A stretch of DNA of 64,000 bases from Sediminibacter sp. Hel_I_10 (GTDB lineage Bacteria; Bacteroidota; Bacteroidia; Flavobacteriales; Flavobacteriaceae), in contig NZ_JHZX01000001.1 of NCBI RefSeq assembly GCF_000688335.1, forward strand, positions 620,001-684,000, written 5' to 3'. Of the stretch, positions 44,804 to 53,201 are shown piece by piece. The notes beneath the pieces were generated by a model. That model was given only the letters and a program-made list of their open reading frames with translations. It made no database searches and had not been told where the DNA came from. Position numbers and translations under genes: made by a program. Numbering within the stretch: the first letter of the stretch is position 1; each line of letters begins with the position of its first letter.

Positions 44804-46540
44804 ATGAAAAAACTTGGCCTTTTAATCCTGCTGCTTTGCTCTTGTTCTTCGGAAAACAAACAAGAACCATTCAATTTTGAAACCCGTTTTGAACGTTCTA
44901 ACGGAAAAGAAACAGCAACCTATGATGAGATCATTTCCTTTTATGAGCATTTGGCTGATGCCTATGCCGAAGTCAATATCCAAAGTATTGGCGCTACAGA
45001 TTCTGGTAAACCACTTCATTTGGTGACCTTAAATGCCGATGCCAATTTCGATTTTGAAAATTTGAGAAACAACAAACGCATCTTACTCATCAATAACGGG
45101 ATTCATCCTGGTGAGCCAGATGGCATAGATGCGACGATGCTCTTATTTCGTGACTTGGTACAAGGCAAATTAGAGATGCCAAAATCTACCGTATTGGCCA
45201 CAATTCCCGTTTATAATATTGGAGGCTCCCTTAACCGAAACTCGACCAGCAGAACCAACCAGAATGGACCCGAAGCTTACGGATTTAGAGGAAACGCTAG
45301 AAACTACGACCTCAACCGTGATTTTATAAAAAATGACACTAAAAATGCCAAAAGCTTTGCTAAAATCTTCCATTTGGTACAGCCAGATGTTTTTATTGAC
45401 AATCATGTGAGCAACGGCGCCGATTATCAATATACGCTCACCCACTTGTTTACGCAGCACAATAAATTAGGAGGAGAACTAGGCAACTATCTCCATAATG
45501 AGATGATGCCTCAATTAGAGCAACAACTTGCCGAAAAATCATGGGATATCACACCTTACGTCAATGTATTTAATAGCGTTCCAGAAAAAGGATTTTCACA
45601 GTTTATGGATTCACCTCGCTATTCTACAGGCTACACCACACTCTGGAACACCTTAGGGATGATGGTAGAAACCCATATGCTCAAACCCTATAAGCAGCGG
45701 GTAGAAGGCACTTATGCACTCATGAAAAGTATGATTGCAATTGTTGAGCTTGAAGGCGCTCACATTTCAGAATTGAGACATAACGTTCAAACCCAAAATA
45801 AAGCTCAAACGAGCTATCCCATACAATGGGAAGTCGATACCACTAAAAGCGCTACGCTTCAGTTTAAAGGTTATGAGGGAGAACGCATCCCAAGTAAAAT
45901 TACAGGTACCAATAGGTTAAAGTATGACCGCAATCAACCATTTACCAAAGACATTAGTTATCAAGACTATTTTAAACCCAGTTTAGAAGTAGCGGTTCCA
46001 GAAGCCTATGTAATCCCCCAAGGCTGGTGGTCAATTATAGGACTGTTGCAACTGAATCAAGTTGAAATGACGGTCTTTAAAAAGGATACGCTCCTAAACG
46101 TGAGCACCTACCATATCAAGGATTACAAAACTCGAACTGCAGCTTATGAGGGGCATTACCCGCATTACGATATCCAAGTGACAACTTCTCAAAACCAACA
46201 ACAATTTTATAAAGGTGATTATTATATAAGCACCAATCAGCCAGCCTTTCGATACCTTTTGGAAACTTTAGAACCACAAGCAACAGATTCTTTTTTTAGT
46301 TGGAATTTCTTTGATACGATTTTACAACAAAAAGAAGGGTTTTCGCCCTACGTTTGGGAGGATAAGGCCGCTGATTTATTAGAAAAAAATCCGCAATTAA
46401 AGATTGATTTTAATTTGAAGAAAACTTATGATCCTGATTTTGCAAACAATTGGTACGCACAGTTAGATTGGCTGCATAAACAAAGTAGCAATTATGAGAA
46501 GGCACATTTGCGCTATCCCGTGTATCGCATTTTGAAATAG
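44804..46540 (+). CDS. M14 family zinc carboxypeptidase-like lipoprotein
   Basis: The 578-residue protein starts with a lipoprotein-type signal (LLCSCS). The M14 zinc site is visible as HPGE in NGIHPGEPDG (His and Glu ligands), a later DNHVSNGADYQ supplies the third His, and GMMVETHMLKPY may supply the catalytic Glu. It probably cleaves C-terminal residues from peptides outside the cytoplasm. About 230 extra C-terminal residues form an unassigned beta-rich domain. It is divergent from ctlX; TATTTTTG at 44738-44745 is a possible -7 element. Confidence 0.85.
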   Translation: MKKLGLLILLLCSCSSENKQEPFNFETRFERSNGKETATYDEIISFYEHLADAYAEVNIQSIGATDSGKPLHLVTLNADANFDFENLRNNKRILLINNGIHPGEPDGIDATMLLFRDLVQGKLEMPKSTVLATIPVYNIGGSLNRNSTSRTNQNGPEAYGFRGNARNYDLNRDFIKNDTKNAKSFAKIFHLVQPDVFIDNHVSNGADYQYTLTHLFTQHNKLGGELGNYLHNEMMPQLEQQLAEKSWDITPYVNVFNSVPEKGFSQFMDSPRYSTGYTTLWNTLGMMVETHMLKPYKQRVEGTYALMKSMIAIVELEGAHISELRHNVQTQNKAQTSYPIQWEVDTTKSATLQFKGYEGERIPSKITGTNRLKYDRNQPFTKDISYQDYFKPSLEVAVPEAYVIPQGWWSIIGLLQLNQVEMTVFKKDTLLNVSTYHIKDYKTRTAAYEGHYPHYDIQVTTSQNQQQFYKGDYYISTNQPAFRYLLETLEPQATDSFFSWNFFDTILQQKEGFSPYVWEDKAADLLEKNPQLKIDFNLKKTYDPDFANNWYAQLDWLHKQSSNYEKAHLRYPVYRILK

Positions 46541-46720
46541 CATGAACTTACTTGGGATCCGCATAAGCGTTTAATTTGTATGTAATCTTTCAAGGTATTC
46601 GTTTTTTTCTCTTCGAAACAAGTGAGATCAAATTTTCAGAAGATGATTTCTGTGCGTATGAGTCAATAATCTTAGTGATAGTATTTTAATTTTTTTTTAA
46701 ATTTAATTCAAAAAAATTGA

Positions 46721-47716
46721 ATGATGTATTATCGTAAAAAACATGGCAAAGGCTTTCGCTATGTTGATGAATCTGACACCACCGTAAAAGATAAAGAATT
46801 AAAAGAATGGTTTAAATCTCTTGTGATTCCTCCTGCTTGGACCGATGTTGAAATTGACAGAAAAAGGGGAGCTAAAATCTTAGTTACCGGTAGAGATGAT
46901 AAGGATAGAAAACAGTACATCTATAACCCAAAATACCGCAAACAACAAGATCAAGCAAAATTTGATCGTATTCTACAATTTGCAGATCAATTAGAGCACA
47001 TGCGCAGAGTCACTGGCCAGCATCTTCGTAAACGAACCTTAGGAAAAGAAAAGGTTTTGGCTTGTATGGTGCGGCTTTTAGAAGCCGCATATTTTAGACC
47101 AGGAAGTGATCGTTACTCTAAAGAAAACCATAGCTACGGACTTACCACCATGCGCAGCAAACATTTACAAATAGATGGTGATGAGCTGGTATTTCATTAC
47201 ATCGGTAAATCTGGCAAAGAGCAAGAACGACATATTGTTGATCAAAAGCTAGCTAAAATTGTAAAAGAAATTGACGATTTACCAGGGTATGAAATTTTCA
47301 AATTTATAGATGAAGATGGCCAGAAGCAAGATGTCAAAAGCGATCATCTTAATGACTACATTAGAGACATCATGGGCGAAGAATTTTCTGCTAAAGACTT
47401 CAGAACTTGGGCAGGCACTGTAATTGCAGCGATTACTTTGGATGAAATTGGAGCACCTGACGAACAAGACCAAAAGCTACTCGATAAAAACATTCGTGAT
47501 GCCGTGGTAAAAGTAAGCGAGCACCTAGGCAATACGCCGTCCGTAGCTCGCAGTTCTTATATTGATCCTCGCGTTATTGATGAGTACACTAATGGCAAAA
47601 CCATTAATTATTTTCAGAAAGAAGTGGATCGACTTTTAAAAAAGAATGCCAATCTATCCCGTCAAGAGTTAGGGGTTTTGTGCATGCTAAGAAAAAAACT
47701 CAAGAGCATGTCCTAA
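46721..47716 (+). CDS. DNA topoisomerase IB (bacterial/poxvirus type)
   Basis: The 331-residue protein has the small bacterial topoisomerase IB layout: an N-terminal beta domain (residues about 1-80) followed by the catalytic domain. Likely active-site elements include the Arg in RPGSDRY, SAKDFRTWAGT (Arg), and the nucleophile Tyr in ARSSYIDPRV. It relaxes supercoils through a 3'-phosphotyrosine intermediate. The gene starts with two consecutive ATG codons; the first is used here. Distribution of this enzyme in bacteria is patchy, which hints at past transfer, but composition looks native. Confidence 0.9.
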   Translation: MMYYRKKHGKGFRYVDESDTTVKDKELKEWFKSLVIPPAWTDVEIDRKRGAKILVTGRDDKDRKQYIYNPKYRKQQDQAKFDRILQFADQLEHMRRVTGQHLRKRTLGKEKVLACMVRLLEAAYFRPGSDRYSKENHSYGLTTMRSKHLQIDGDELVFHYIGKSGKEQERHIVDQKLAKIVKEIDDLPGYEIFKFIDEDGQKQDVKSDHLNDYIRDIMGEEFSAKDFRTWAGTVIAAITLDEIGAPDEQDQKLLDKNIRDAVVKVSEHLGNTPSVARSSYIDPRVIDEYTNGKTINYFQKEVDRLLKKNANLSRQELGVLCMLRKKLKSMS

Positions 47717-47735
47717 GTTCAATGTTAGGTTAGGA

Positions 47736-48743
47736 TCAGTCCTGATTTAGTTCGCGCATAATTTCGGCGAAGAGACGATAAGATTTAATACGATCTTCAC
47801 CGTCATAAATATTGGTCACCGCGATGAGCTCATCTACTTGAGTCTTTTCAAGAAACGCTTCGATTTCTTGCTTCACGGTTTGTTTGCTGCCTATAAAAGA
47901 ATATTTCAGCATTTGAAGTACAGAAGGATGTTGGCGCAGTTCGCTCAAGTCCTCTGTCATTTCAGTTGGGGCCTGCATAAATCCTCTTTTACCGGTCAAC
48001 AAACCAATAATCATTCTGTAGAGTGAGGTTGAAATACGTTCAGCCTCCTCATCGGTATCTGCTATAATAATATTGACACCGGCCATGGTATATGGCTGAT
48101 CTAAAACCTCAGAAGCTTTAAACTCATTACGATAAATTGCTAGGGCTTCCATCAATTGTGCTGTTGCAAAATGACTTGCAAAGGCATAAGGCAATCCTTT
48201 TTTAGCAGCTAAATGAGCGCTGTCTGTACTTGACCCTAAAATATAAAGCGGTACAGAAACACCTTCAGCCACTGTTGCTCGCACCTTTTCTGTAGCATTA
48301 TCACTTGAGAAATAATTTTGGATCTTTTGAACCTCGTCTGGAAATGACATTGCTGCCTGATAAAAATCAGAACGAATGGCATTTGCTGTTTCCCGGTCTG
48401 TACCTGGTGCACGACCTAGTCCCAAGTCTATTCTATCTGGATATAAGATTCCTAAAGTTCCAAACTGCTCTGCAACTATTAAAGGAGAATGATTGGGTAG
48501 CATGATACCTCCTGAGCCTACTTTAATCCGTTTCGTTCCCTCGGCAATTTTGCCAATTAAAATGGATGTGGCACTGCTGGCAATAGCATCAGAGTTATGA
48601 TGCTCTGCTAGCCAATAACGCTTATACCCTTCACTATCTGCTGCTTGTGCAAGCGCCAAAGAATGGTCAAAAGTTTCGGGTAAAGACTGTCCTTGTGATA
48701 CGATTGCAAGGTCTAATATAGAATATGCTGTTTGTGTATTCAA
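47736..48743 (-). CDS. LLM class flavin-dependent oxidoreductase
   Basis: The 335-residue protein has the luciferase-like monooxygenase barrel: SILDLAIVSQGQS, YWLAEHHN near residue 45, GSGGIMLPNHSPLIVAEQFGT and DLGLGRAPGTD. These fit the MsnO8/YhbW-type subgroup that uses FMNH2 or F420-like cofactors on unknown substrates. It lies 53 bases after an ArsR-type regulator gene on the same strand, so the two probably form a unit controlled by that regulator. Confidence 0.88.
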   Translation of the reverse strand: MNTQTAYSILDLAIVSQGQSLPETFDHSLALAQAADSEGYKRYWLAEHHNSDAIASSATSILIGKIAEGTKRIKVGSGGIMLPNHSPLIVAEQFGTLGILYPDRIDLGLGRAPGTDRETANAIRSDFYQAAMSFPDEVQKIQNYFSSDNATEKVRATVAEGVSVPLYILGSSTDSAHLAAKKGLPYAFASHFATAQLMEALAIYRNEFKASEVLDQPYTMAGVNIIIADTDEEAERISTSLYRMIIGLLTGKRGFMQAPTEMTEDLSELRQHPSVLQMLKYSFIGSKQTVKQEIEAFLEKTQVDELIAVTNIYDGEDRIKSYRLFAEIMRELNQD

Positions 48744-48796
48744 TATGAATTATGTATTTATATATTTAAAATTTTCAATGTATTATAAAATAAACA

Positions 48797-49066
48797 TTAG
48801 AGATTTCTCAGCGCGAGCGTATAATGATCCCACACCTCATGATTGAGTGAGTAGTGATAATTACGGCCAATTTTATGCTGATGTATGAGTTGAGCCTCCA
48901 CTAATTTTTTTATGTGGTGACTAATGGAAGGTTGGGCTAAAGACAATAAACTACAAGCATGCGTACACTCCATTTTTCCTTGATTGTTTTGCATGTATTG
49001 TAAAATCTTTAAGCGATTTACATCACTTAAAGCCTTTGATATTTTCTCAACTTGTTTTAACTCCAT
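48797..49066 (-). CDS. ArsR-family winged-helix transcription regulator
   Basis: The 89-residue protein is a complete ArsR-type winged helix: ISKALSDVNRLKILQYM, then CTHACSLLSLAQPSISHHIKKLVEA (recognition helix) and the wing KIGRNYHYSLN. Two Cys in the CTHAC stretch sit near the position of the CxC sensor motif of ArsR proteins, but the spacing differs, so metal sensing is unproven. It probably represses itself and the luciferase-like gene; an inverted repeat lies just upstream at 49077-49100. Confidence 0.88.
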   Translation of the reverse strand: MELKQVEKISKALSDVNRLKILQYMQNNQGKMECTHACSLLSLAQPSISHHIKKLVEAQLIHQHKIGRNYHYSLNHEVWDHYTLALRNL

Positions 49067-49076
49067 AAGCTTATAA

Positions 49077-49100
49077 ATACATTGATAAATGCAAATGTAT
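49077..49100. promoter_or_regulatory. Candidate operator of the ArsR-type regulator
   Basis: ATACATT (49077-49083) and AATGTAT (49094-49100) form a perfect 7-bp inverted repeat with a 10-base spacer, starting 11 bases upstream of the regulator ATG. AATGTAT recurs at 48777-48783, before the luciferase-like gene, and at 49135-49141. Confidence 0.5.
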
Positions 49101-49240
49101 CGATTATATTTAAGCTGTAATCTAATGCACTGTTAATGTATTGACAAAAGAGTGCTTGGAAGGATCATTATGATTCCGAAGGACATATTAATGAATGGTA
49201 ATTAATGAGAGGATTTTCTGTGGCTCAATACCTTATTGTT

Positions 49241-49918
49241 TTAAAACATCTTGTAAAGCATCGTGACAATACGTCCTTTAAAGATGTCTGAACTGAGGGA
49301 TAGCAACTCTGTTGCCTCTGACATTTTAAAATGAAAAGGTGCAGCCAATACATCTACACCGCTTTGCTTTTTGAGTCGCGTGCCTTGACCTGAAATTATA
49401 TCCCTATTGGGTTCAAAATCACCTTTAGGAAGGTGCTCAGTAATGATGACATATTTGTAATTGGATAACTTATTGGCGATGTGTTGTATTTCGGCATTAG
49501 AAAGATGCTGTAATACTTGCCTTAGCAAGGCACAGTCTGCAGGGGGTAGATCATCAATTGCAAGATCCAAACATTGAAATTCTAGCTGAACCCCTTTAAA
49601 CGCTCTTTTATTGCGAGCAATAAGATTTTCTACAATGTCTACTGCCACATAACGCTTGGTATGTGGCACTAGCTCTTTCCCCACATTAAAATCTCCACAG
49701 CCCAAATCGCAAACCGTAATGGGATTTGCAAAGGATTTTAAAAATGTGCTAACGACATCTATATAGGGCTTTATAATTTCTGGGCGGTGAGAACCTTCCC
49801 CCGAGTAAAAATCGCTATCATGGCCACCCCAAAGATGCATATCATACACTTGTTGCATGGCGGCTTTGGTTGGCCAGGGCTTTTTTGATATATTGTTTTC
49901 CTGATCGTTTTTATTCAT
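49241..49918 (-). CDS. Class I SAM-dependent methyltransferase
   Basis: The 225-residue protein has methyltransferase motif I as VCDLGCGDFNVG (residues about 68-80), the acidic residue after strand 2 in VAVDIVE, and motif post-I CLDLAIDDLP. The N-terminal HLWGGHDSDFYSGEGSHRP is conserved among a group of uncharacterised methyltransferases. The substrate is unknown. It stands alone between the ArsR gene and the J-KTSC gene, both also on the minus strand. Confidence 0.82.
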   Translation of the reverse strand: MNKNDQENNISKKPWPTKAAMQQVYDMHLWGGHDSDFYSGEGSHRPEIIKPYIDVVSTFLKSFANPITVCDLGCGDFNVGKELVPHTKRYVAVDIVENLIARNKRAFKGVQLEFQCLDLAIDDLPPADCALLRQVLQHLSNAEIQHIANKLSNYKYVIITEHLPKGDFEPNRDIISGQGTRLKKQSGVDVLAAPFHFKMSEATELLSLSSDIFKGRIVTMLYKMF

Positions 49919-50052
49919 AAACAGGACCTTTGGTTTACAAAATTATGATAAAAACCGAAGCCCGCTTACATTTCCAGCCCCAGAGCTCCGCAAAAAGGAA
50001 GCCTTAAATTGAAATCACTAGCTGTATTCAAAAAAGAAAATACACTTTGGTG

Positions 50053-50502
50053 TTACGCCTGCTCTAAAGTTCTTTTGGTCTTTCTATAGGTGTACTTTGG
50101 AAAAATGTTACGCTTCGCAAATCGATTTAGCTTGTCTGTATTGATCATTTTGATGTACACTTGTTTACTAACACCAAAATATTCGTAAGTAGATCCATCT
50201 TGAAATGTAATTTCCAACAACAGCCCTTTATGAACATAATCTGCAATCCCAGAATTGTTAATGGTCTCTGTGTAGGCTGGTAAATTTGCAGCTATGGTCT
50301 CTGGTGCAATACTCACTAAAAAGTGGTAGCCATCAATAATTTTACGACTCTGTAGCTCGGCCTCTTCCTTCAAAACGTCTCCATCTTGAAACTTATCAGG
50401 GTGCCACTCTTTCACCAAATCTCTGTAAGTTTTTTTCAACGTCTTTAATTCAAGACCTTTTTCAACTCCAAAGAGTTTTTTATACTCGTTTATGCGCTTC
50501 AT
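50053..50502 (-). CDS. J-domain plus KTSC-domain protein
   Basis: The 149-residue protein starts with a J domain (residues about 4-70) carrying the HPD motif at H34-P35-D36 (KEWHPDKF). It ends with a KTSC domain (about 85-140, GSTYEYFGVSKQVY...). The J domain should stimulate an Hsp70 such as DnaK; KTSC is a small domain implicated in nucleic-acid contexts. A frame extension to 50526 (MRVQINFD) overlaps the -7 box TACTTTTG at 50524-50531, so ATG 50502 is used. Confidence 0.83.
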   Translation of the reverse strand: MKRINEYKKLFGVEKGLELKTLKKTYRDLVKEWHPDKFQDGDVLKEEAELQSRKIIDGYHFLVSIAPETIAANLPAYTETINNSGIADYVHKGLLLEITFQDGSTYEYFGVSKQVYIKMINTDKLNRFAKRNIFPKYTYRKTKRTLEQA

Positions 50503-50523
50503 ATCAAAATTTATTTGAACGCG

Positions 50524-50531
50524 CAAAAGTA
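50524..50531 (-). promoter_or_regulatory. Promoter -7 element (TACTTTTG) of the J-KTSC gene
   Basis: The minus strand reads TACTTTTG, an exact TAnnTTTG match, 21 bases before ATG 50502. It decides the start codon. Confidence 0.58.
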
Positions 50532-50661
50532 CGTGTTAATATGACATGAATTACCATGATCTTGTAATTAGATGAAAATGTAAGTTTTAGTAGGGCTCCA
50601 GTTCATTTTTATGCAGATATAAATGCCCTATATTGTTTGAAGAAGGGGCATTAATGGTACA

Positions 50662-51345
50662 CTACTCGACCATAAAGTCAAAATAGGTTTTTGGATAGGG
50701 TTCCCACCGCAAGGTAAAATGCCACCACTCTTTAGGATAATTTCTAAAATTATGGGCTTTCATCACGTCTTGTAAGCGTTGTCTGTTCGCTTTTTGTTCG
50801 GGTGTAAGCGCATCATGTGCCACCCAAGAGGATTTTCCGAAGAAATCATAAGGGCTCCCCATATCTAAAGGCTTATTGGTGTTGCCATCTATAATGGTTA
50901 AATCTACCGTACTACCGCGGCTATGTCCAGATTTTGAAGCGATATAACCATCTCTAAATAAATTGCGTTTATTGACATTTGGATAAAACTCCTGTTTATT
51001 AATGGTATCATTGATCTGTTTGGCCCAACGCACAAAATGATTAACCGCCGTTTGAGGGCGGTATCCATCGTACACTAAAAGGCAAAGATTGTGTTCTTGA
51101 AGATCATCTTGTACTTTTTTCAAAGCTTCCGCAGCTGGTTTACTAAGTATCAACGCATTTGCTTGGTAACCGTCTATAGTATCTCCCACAAAATTATGGG
51201 ATGTATAGTAACGTAGCTCTACATCGAGATCTGGAATGAGCGACTTTACATGAACAAAACCATCTGGAAGTGGCTTTCGGTCTTGTACCGTAAATGCCAA
51301 GCTGGTTATTATAAATAAAAGTATGATAATTTTGATGCGCTTCAT
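50662..51345 (-). CDS. D-alanyl-D-alanine dipeptidase (VanX-like, M15D)
   Basis: The 227-residue protein has a Sec signal (LFIITSLAFT) and the M15D zinc site: SGHSRGSTVDLT (His and Asp ligands), and EWWHF near the C-terminus (Glu base and His ligand). VYDGYRPQTAV is the conserved substrate Arg region. VanX-type enzymes cleave D-Ala-D-Ala. The signal indicates a periplasmic location, so a role in cell-wall peptide recycling is more likely than vancomycin resistance, and no other van genes are present. Its start is only 30 bases from the divergent AlkB-like gene. Confidence 0.9.
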   Translation of the reverse strand: MKRIKIIILLFIITSLAFTVQDRKPLPDGFVHVKSLIPDLDVELRYYTSHNFVGDTIDGYQANALILSKPAAEALKKVQDDLQEHNLCLLVYDGYRPQTAVNHFVRWAKQINDTINKQEFYPNVNKRNLFRDGYIASKSGHSRGSTVDLTIIDGNTNKPLDMGSPYDFFGKSSWVAHDALTPEQKANRQRLQDVMKAHNFRNYPKEWWHFTLRWEPYPKTYFDFMVE

Positions 51346-51348
51346 GAT

Positions 51349-51377
51349 ATCGCTAATTTAGATAAAAATTTAGCGAT
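51349..51377. promoter_or_regulatory. Palindrome in the 30-bp divergent VanX-like/AlkB-like intergenic region
   Basis: ATCGCTAA (51349-51356) and TTAGCGAT (51370-51377) form a perfect 8-bp inverted repeat with a 13-base spacer. It occupies almost the whole gap between the two start codons and includes the first two bases of the AlkB-like ATG. It could be a shared operator or a hairpin in either mRNA leader. Confidence 0.5.
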
Positions 51378-51975
51378 GGATTTATTTTCCGAAGAAAAAA
51401 CCACTCTTAAACTGCCAAATGCAGAATTAATTTACATCCCAAATTTTTTATCCACCTTCCGTGCAACGCAGTATTTTGAAGATTTAAAAGAAATCACCAA
51501 TTGGCAAGAAGACAATATTACAATATTTGGTAAAACCTATAAGCAGCCAAGATTAACGGCGCTATTTGCCGAGAACAACACACCTTACACATACTCTAAT
51601 ATTACCATGCATCCACAGCCTCTTACTCCAGAATTACTAAACATTAAAAAAAACATAGAACAAGAAATTGACCATCGGTTCACCTCGGTATTGCTCAATC
51701 TTTATAGAGACGGAAGTGATAGTAACGGTTGGCATGCCGATAACGAAAAGGAATTGGGTAAGAATCCAGTAATTGCATCGGTAAGTTTAGGAGCCGTTAG
51801 ACCATTTCATTTTAAACATAGAACGTTAAAAGAAGAGCGCTATAAGCTCAACTTAGAACACGGAAGTTTATTGATTATGAAAGGAGAAATGCAACACCAT
51901 TGGCTTCATCAAATCGCAAAAACCAAAAAAGAGATTGGGAGTAGAATTAATCTCACCTTTAGAACACTTTTGTAA
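51376..51975 (+). CDS. AlkB-like 2-oxoglutarate/Fe(II) dioxygenase
   Basis: The 199-residue protein fits the AlkB/ALKBH2 fold. Iron ligands are H120 and D122 (NGWHADNE) and H178 in HHWLHQI; R190 and R196 in GSRINLTFR should bind 2-oxoglutarate. Such enzymes directly reverse alkylation damage on DNA or RNA bases. There is no signal, so it is cytoplasmic. The gene is divergent from the VanX-like gene with only 30 bases between the starts. Confidence 0.9.
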   Translation: MDLFSEEKTTLKLPNAELIYIPNFLSTFRATQYFEDLKEITNWQEDNITIFGKTYKQPRLTALFAENNTPYTYSNITMHPQPLTPELLNIKKNIEQEIDHRFTSVLLNLYRDGSDSNGWHADNEKELGKNPVIASVSLGAVRPFHFKHRTLKEERYKLNLEHGSLLIMKGEMQHHWLHQIAKTKKEIGSRINLTFRTLL

Positions 51976-52072
51976 ATTACTGCTCATTCTAAATGTGCTA
52001 ACTACTTCAATAATAGTACTTACCTATAACTCACCTCAACATCTTTTAGTTTGATAGAAAAGAAATGCAGAG

Positions 52073-52087
52073 TGTCAACTGTTGACA
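52073..52087. repeat. 15-bp palindrome upstream of a lipoprotein gene
   Basis: TGTCAAC and GTTGACA flank a single central base, forming a perfect odd-centred palindrome about 97 bases before the lipoprotein ATG at 52184. A similar dyad, CGTCAA/TTGACG, lies at 11741-11755 upstream of the sterol-desaturase-like gene. Confidence 0.45.
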
Positions 52088-52183
52088 ACCGCTAAATCCA
52101 AGCTAATCTTTATTCAAAAAAACAAGATCATCTTTATAATTTTCGTAAATTATATTGCAGTTTCATCTTAAATCCTCATCATC

Positions 52184-52663
52184 ATGAAAACTTCTATAGT
52201 GTTATCCCTTATGTGTCTTTTGGCGCTTTCTTGTAAAACTGATGATAGAAACCCAACCCAAAACAACGCCAATGCAAATACAGAGCCCGAGGTTGCAAAA
52301 ATTAATTTAGAAGGAGCCTGGGAGTTGGTGGGCTATTATAATTATGTGGATAACGTAGTTACCGATTCTTTTTATAGGAAAGAAGGATACCGTCAAGTAA
52401 AAATGTACACTCCAACTAAAGTGATGTGGAGCAAAAAATTTCCTTCGGATTCTTCGGAATGGTTTGGCTACGGAAACTATAAAGTAGAAGGTGATGAACT
52501 GATTGAAGTTCTAGATTACGGCTCTGAAATGATGAGCAAGATTATTGACGATAAAAAAGCGTTTAATTATGAACTCCAGGTGAAGGATGACACCTTTAGC
52601 CAAATTGAGATGGACGAGGACGGCAATAAGGTGTATGCAGAAAATTATAGACGTATTGAGTGA
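52184..52663 (+). CDS. Small lipoprotein of unknown function
   Basis: The 159-residue protein has a lipoprotein signal ending at C17 (LLALSC) and a low-complexity Asn-rich linker. An alternating beta-strand region (about 40-159) starts with NLEGAWELVGYYNY and is suggestive of a small lipocalin-like barrel. No specific family is recognised. It stands alone, with 208 bases upstream holding a 15-bp palindrome and a strong terminator downstream. Confidence 0.75.
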   Translation: MKTSIVLSLMCLLALSCKTDDRNPTQNNANANTEPEVAKINLEGAWELVGYYNYVDNVVTDSFYRKEGYRQVKMYTPTKVMWSKKFPSDSSEWFGYGNYKVEGDELIEVLDYGSEMMSKIIDDKKAFNYELQVKDDTFSQIEMDEDGNKVYAENYRRIE

Positions 52664-52669
52664 TAAATC

Positions 52670-52704
52670 AAAAAAAGACCGTCTGAAATAGACGGTCTTT
52701 TTTT
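52670..52704. terminator. Bidirectional terminator between the lipoprotein and FKBP genes
   Basis: Two 15-base arms (52670-52684 and 52690-52704), perfect inverted repeats, flank a 5-base loop. A and T runs on the two sides let it serve both convergent genes. Confidence 0.9.
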
Positions 52705-52738
52705 TGCAAACTAATTTCTATATATAAGAAATGGTCTT

Positions 52739-53167
52739 TTATTTGATCTCAACCAATTCTAGGTCAAAAACCAATTCTTGACCAGCTAGTGGATGATTTC
52801 CATCTACTATAATATGATCTTCTTTTACTTCTGCAATTCTAAATTGGTGCTCATTACCTTGAGCATCTTTAGATACTAAACCTAAACCAATTTCTGGTTT
52901 TACATCTTCTGGCAAATGCTCTCTTTCTACTTTATGGAACATTTCTTTATTGACTTCTCCGTAAGCTTGTTCTACAGGAACATCTACAGTTTTCTTATCA
53001 TTTACTTTCATATCAATAACCGCAGTTTCAAAACCTGGAATCAACATGCCTTGACCTAAGGTGAACTCTAATGGCTCACGATCTTTAGAACTGTCAAAGA
53101 CTTGCCCGTTTTTTAATTTTCCTGTGTAATGTACTTTTACGGTATCGTTTTCTTTTACCTGACTCAT
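52739..53167 (-). CDS. FKBP-type peptidyl-prolyl isomerase (SlyD-like)
   Basis: From ATG 53167 the protein is 142 residues and begins SQVKENDTVKVHYTG, the normal FKBP start. It has the SlyD layout: FKBP core (GKLKNGQVFDSS, PLEFTLGQGMLIPGFE) with an inserted flap domain (PVEQAYGEVNKEMFHKVERE) and GNHPLAGQELVFDLEL at the end. There is no His-rich metal-binding tail. The open frame runs to 53236, but TAGTTTTG at 53194-53201 on the minus strand is a -7 element, supporting 53167. It acts as a cytoplasmic folding catalyst. Confidence 0.92.
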   Translation of the reverse strand: MSQVKENDTVKVHYTGKLKNGQVFDSSKDREPLEFTLGQGMLIPGFETAVIDMKVNDKKTVDVPVEQAYGEVNKEMFHKVEREHLPEDVKPEIGLGLVSKDAQGNEHQFRIAEVKEDHIIVDGNHPLAGQELVFDLELVEIK

Positions 53168-53193
53168 AATTTTAAAAATCTTTTTGTGAGTCA

Positions 53194-53201
53194 CAAAACT
53201 A
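53194..53201 (-). promoter_or_regulatory. Promoter -7 element (TAGTTTTG) of the FKBP gene
   Basis: An exact TAnnTTTG match on the minus strand lies 26 bases before the ATG at 53167, inside the longer open frame. It argues against the upstream start at 53236. Confidence 0.57.

Noticed and set aside
50662-51345. Vancomycin resistance role for the VanX-like dipeptidase
   Set aside because: No vanH, vanA or regulator genes are nearby and the protein has a secretion signal, so a periplasmic recycling role is more likely.
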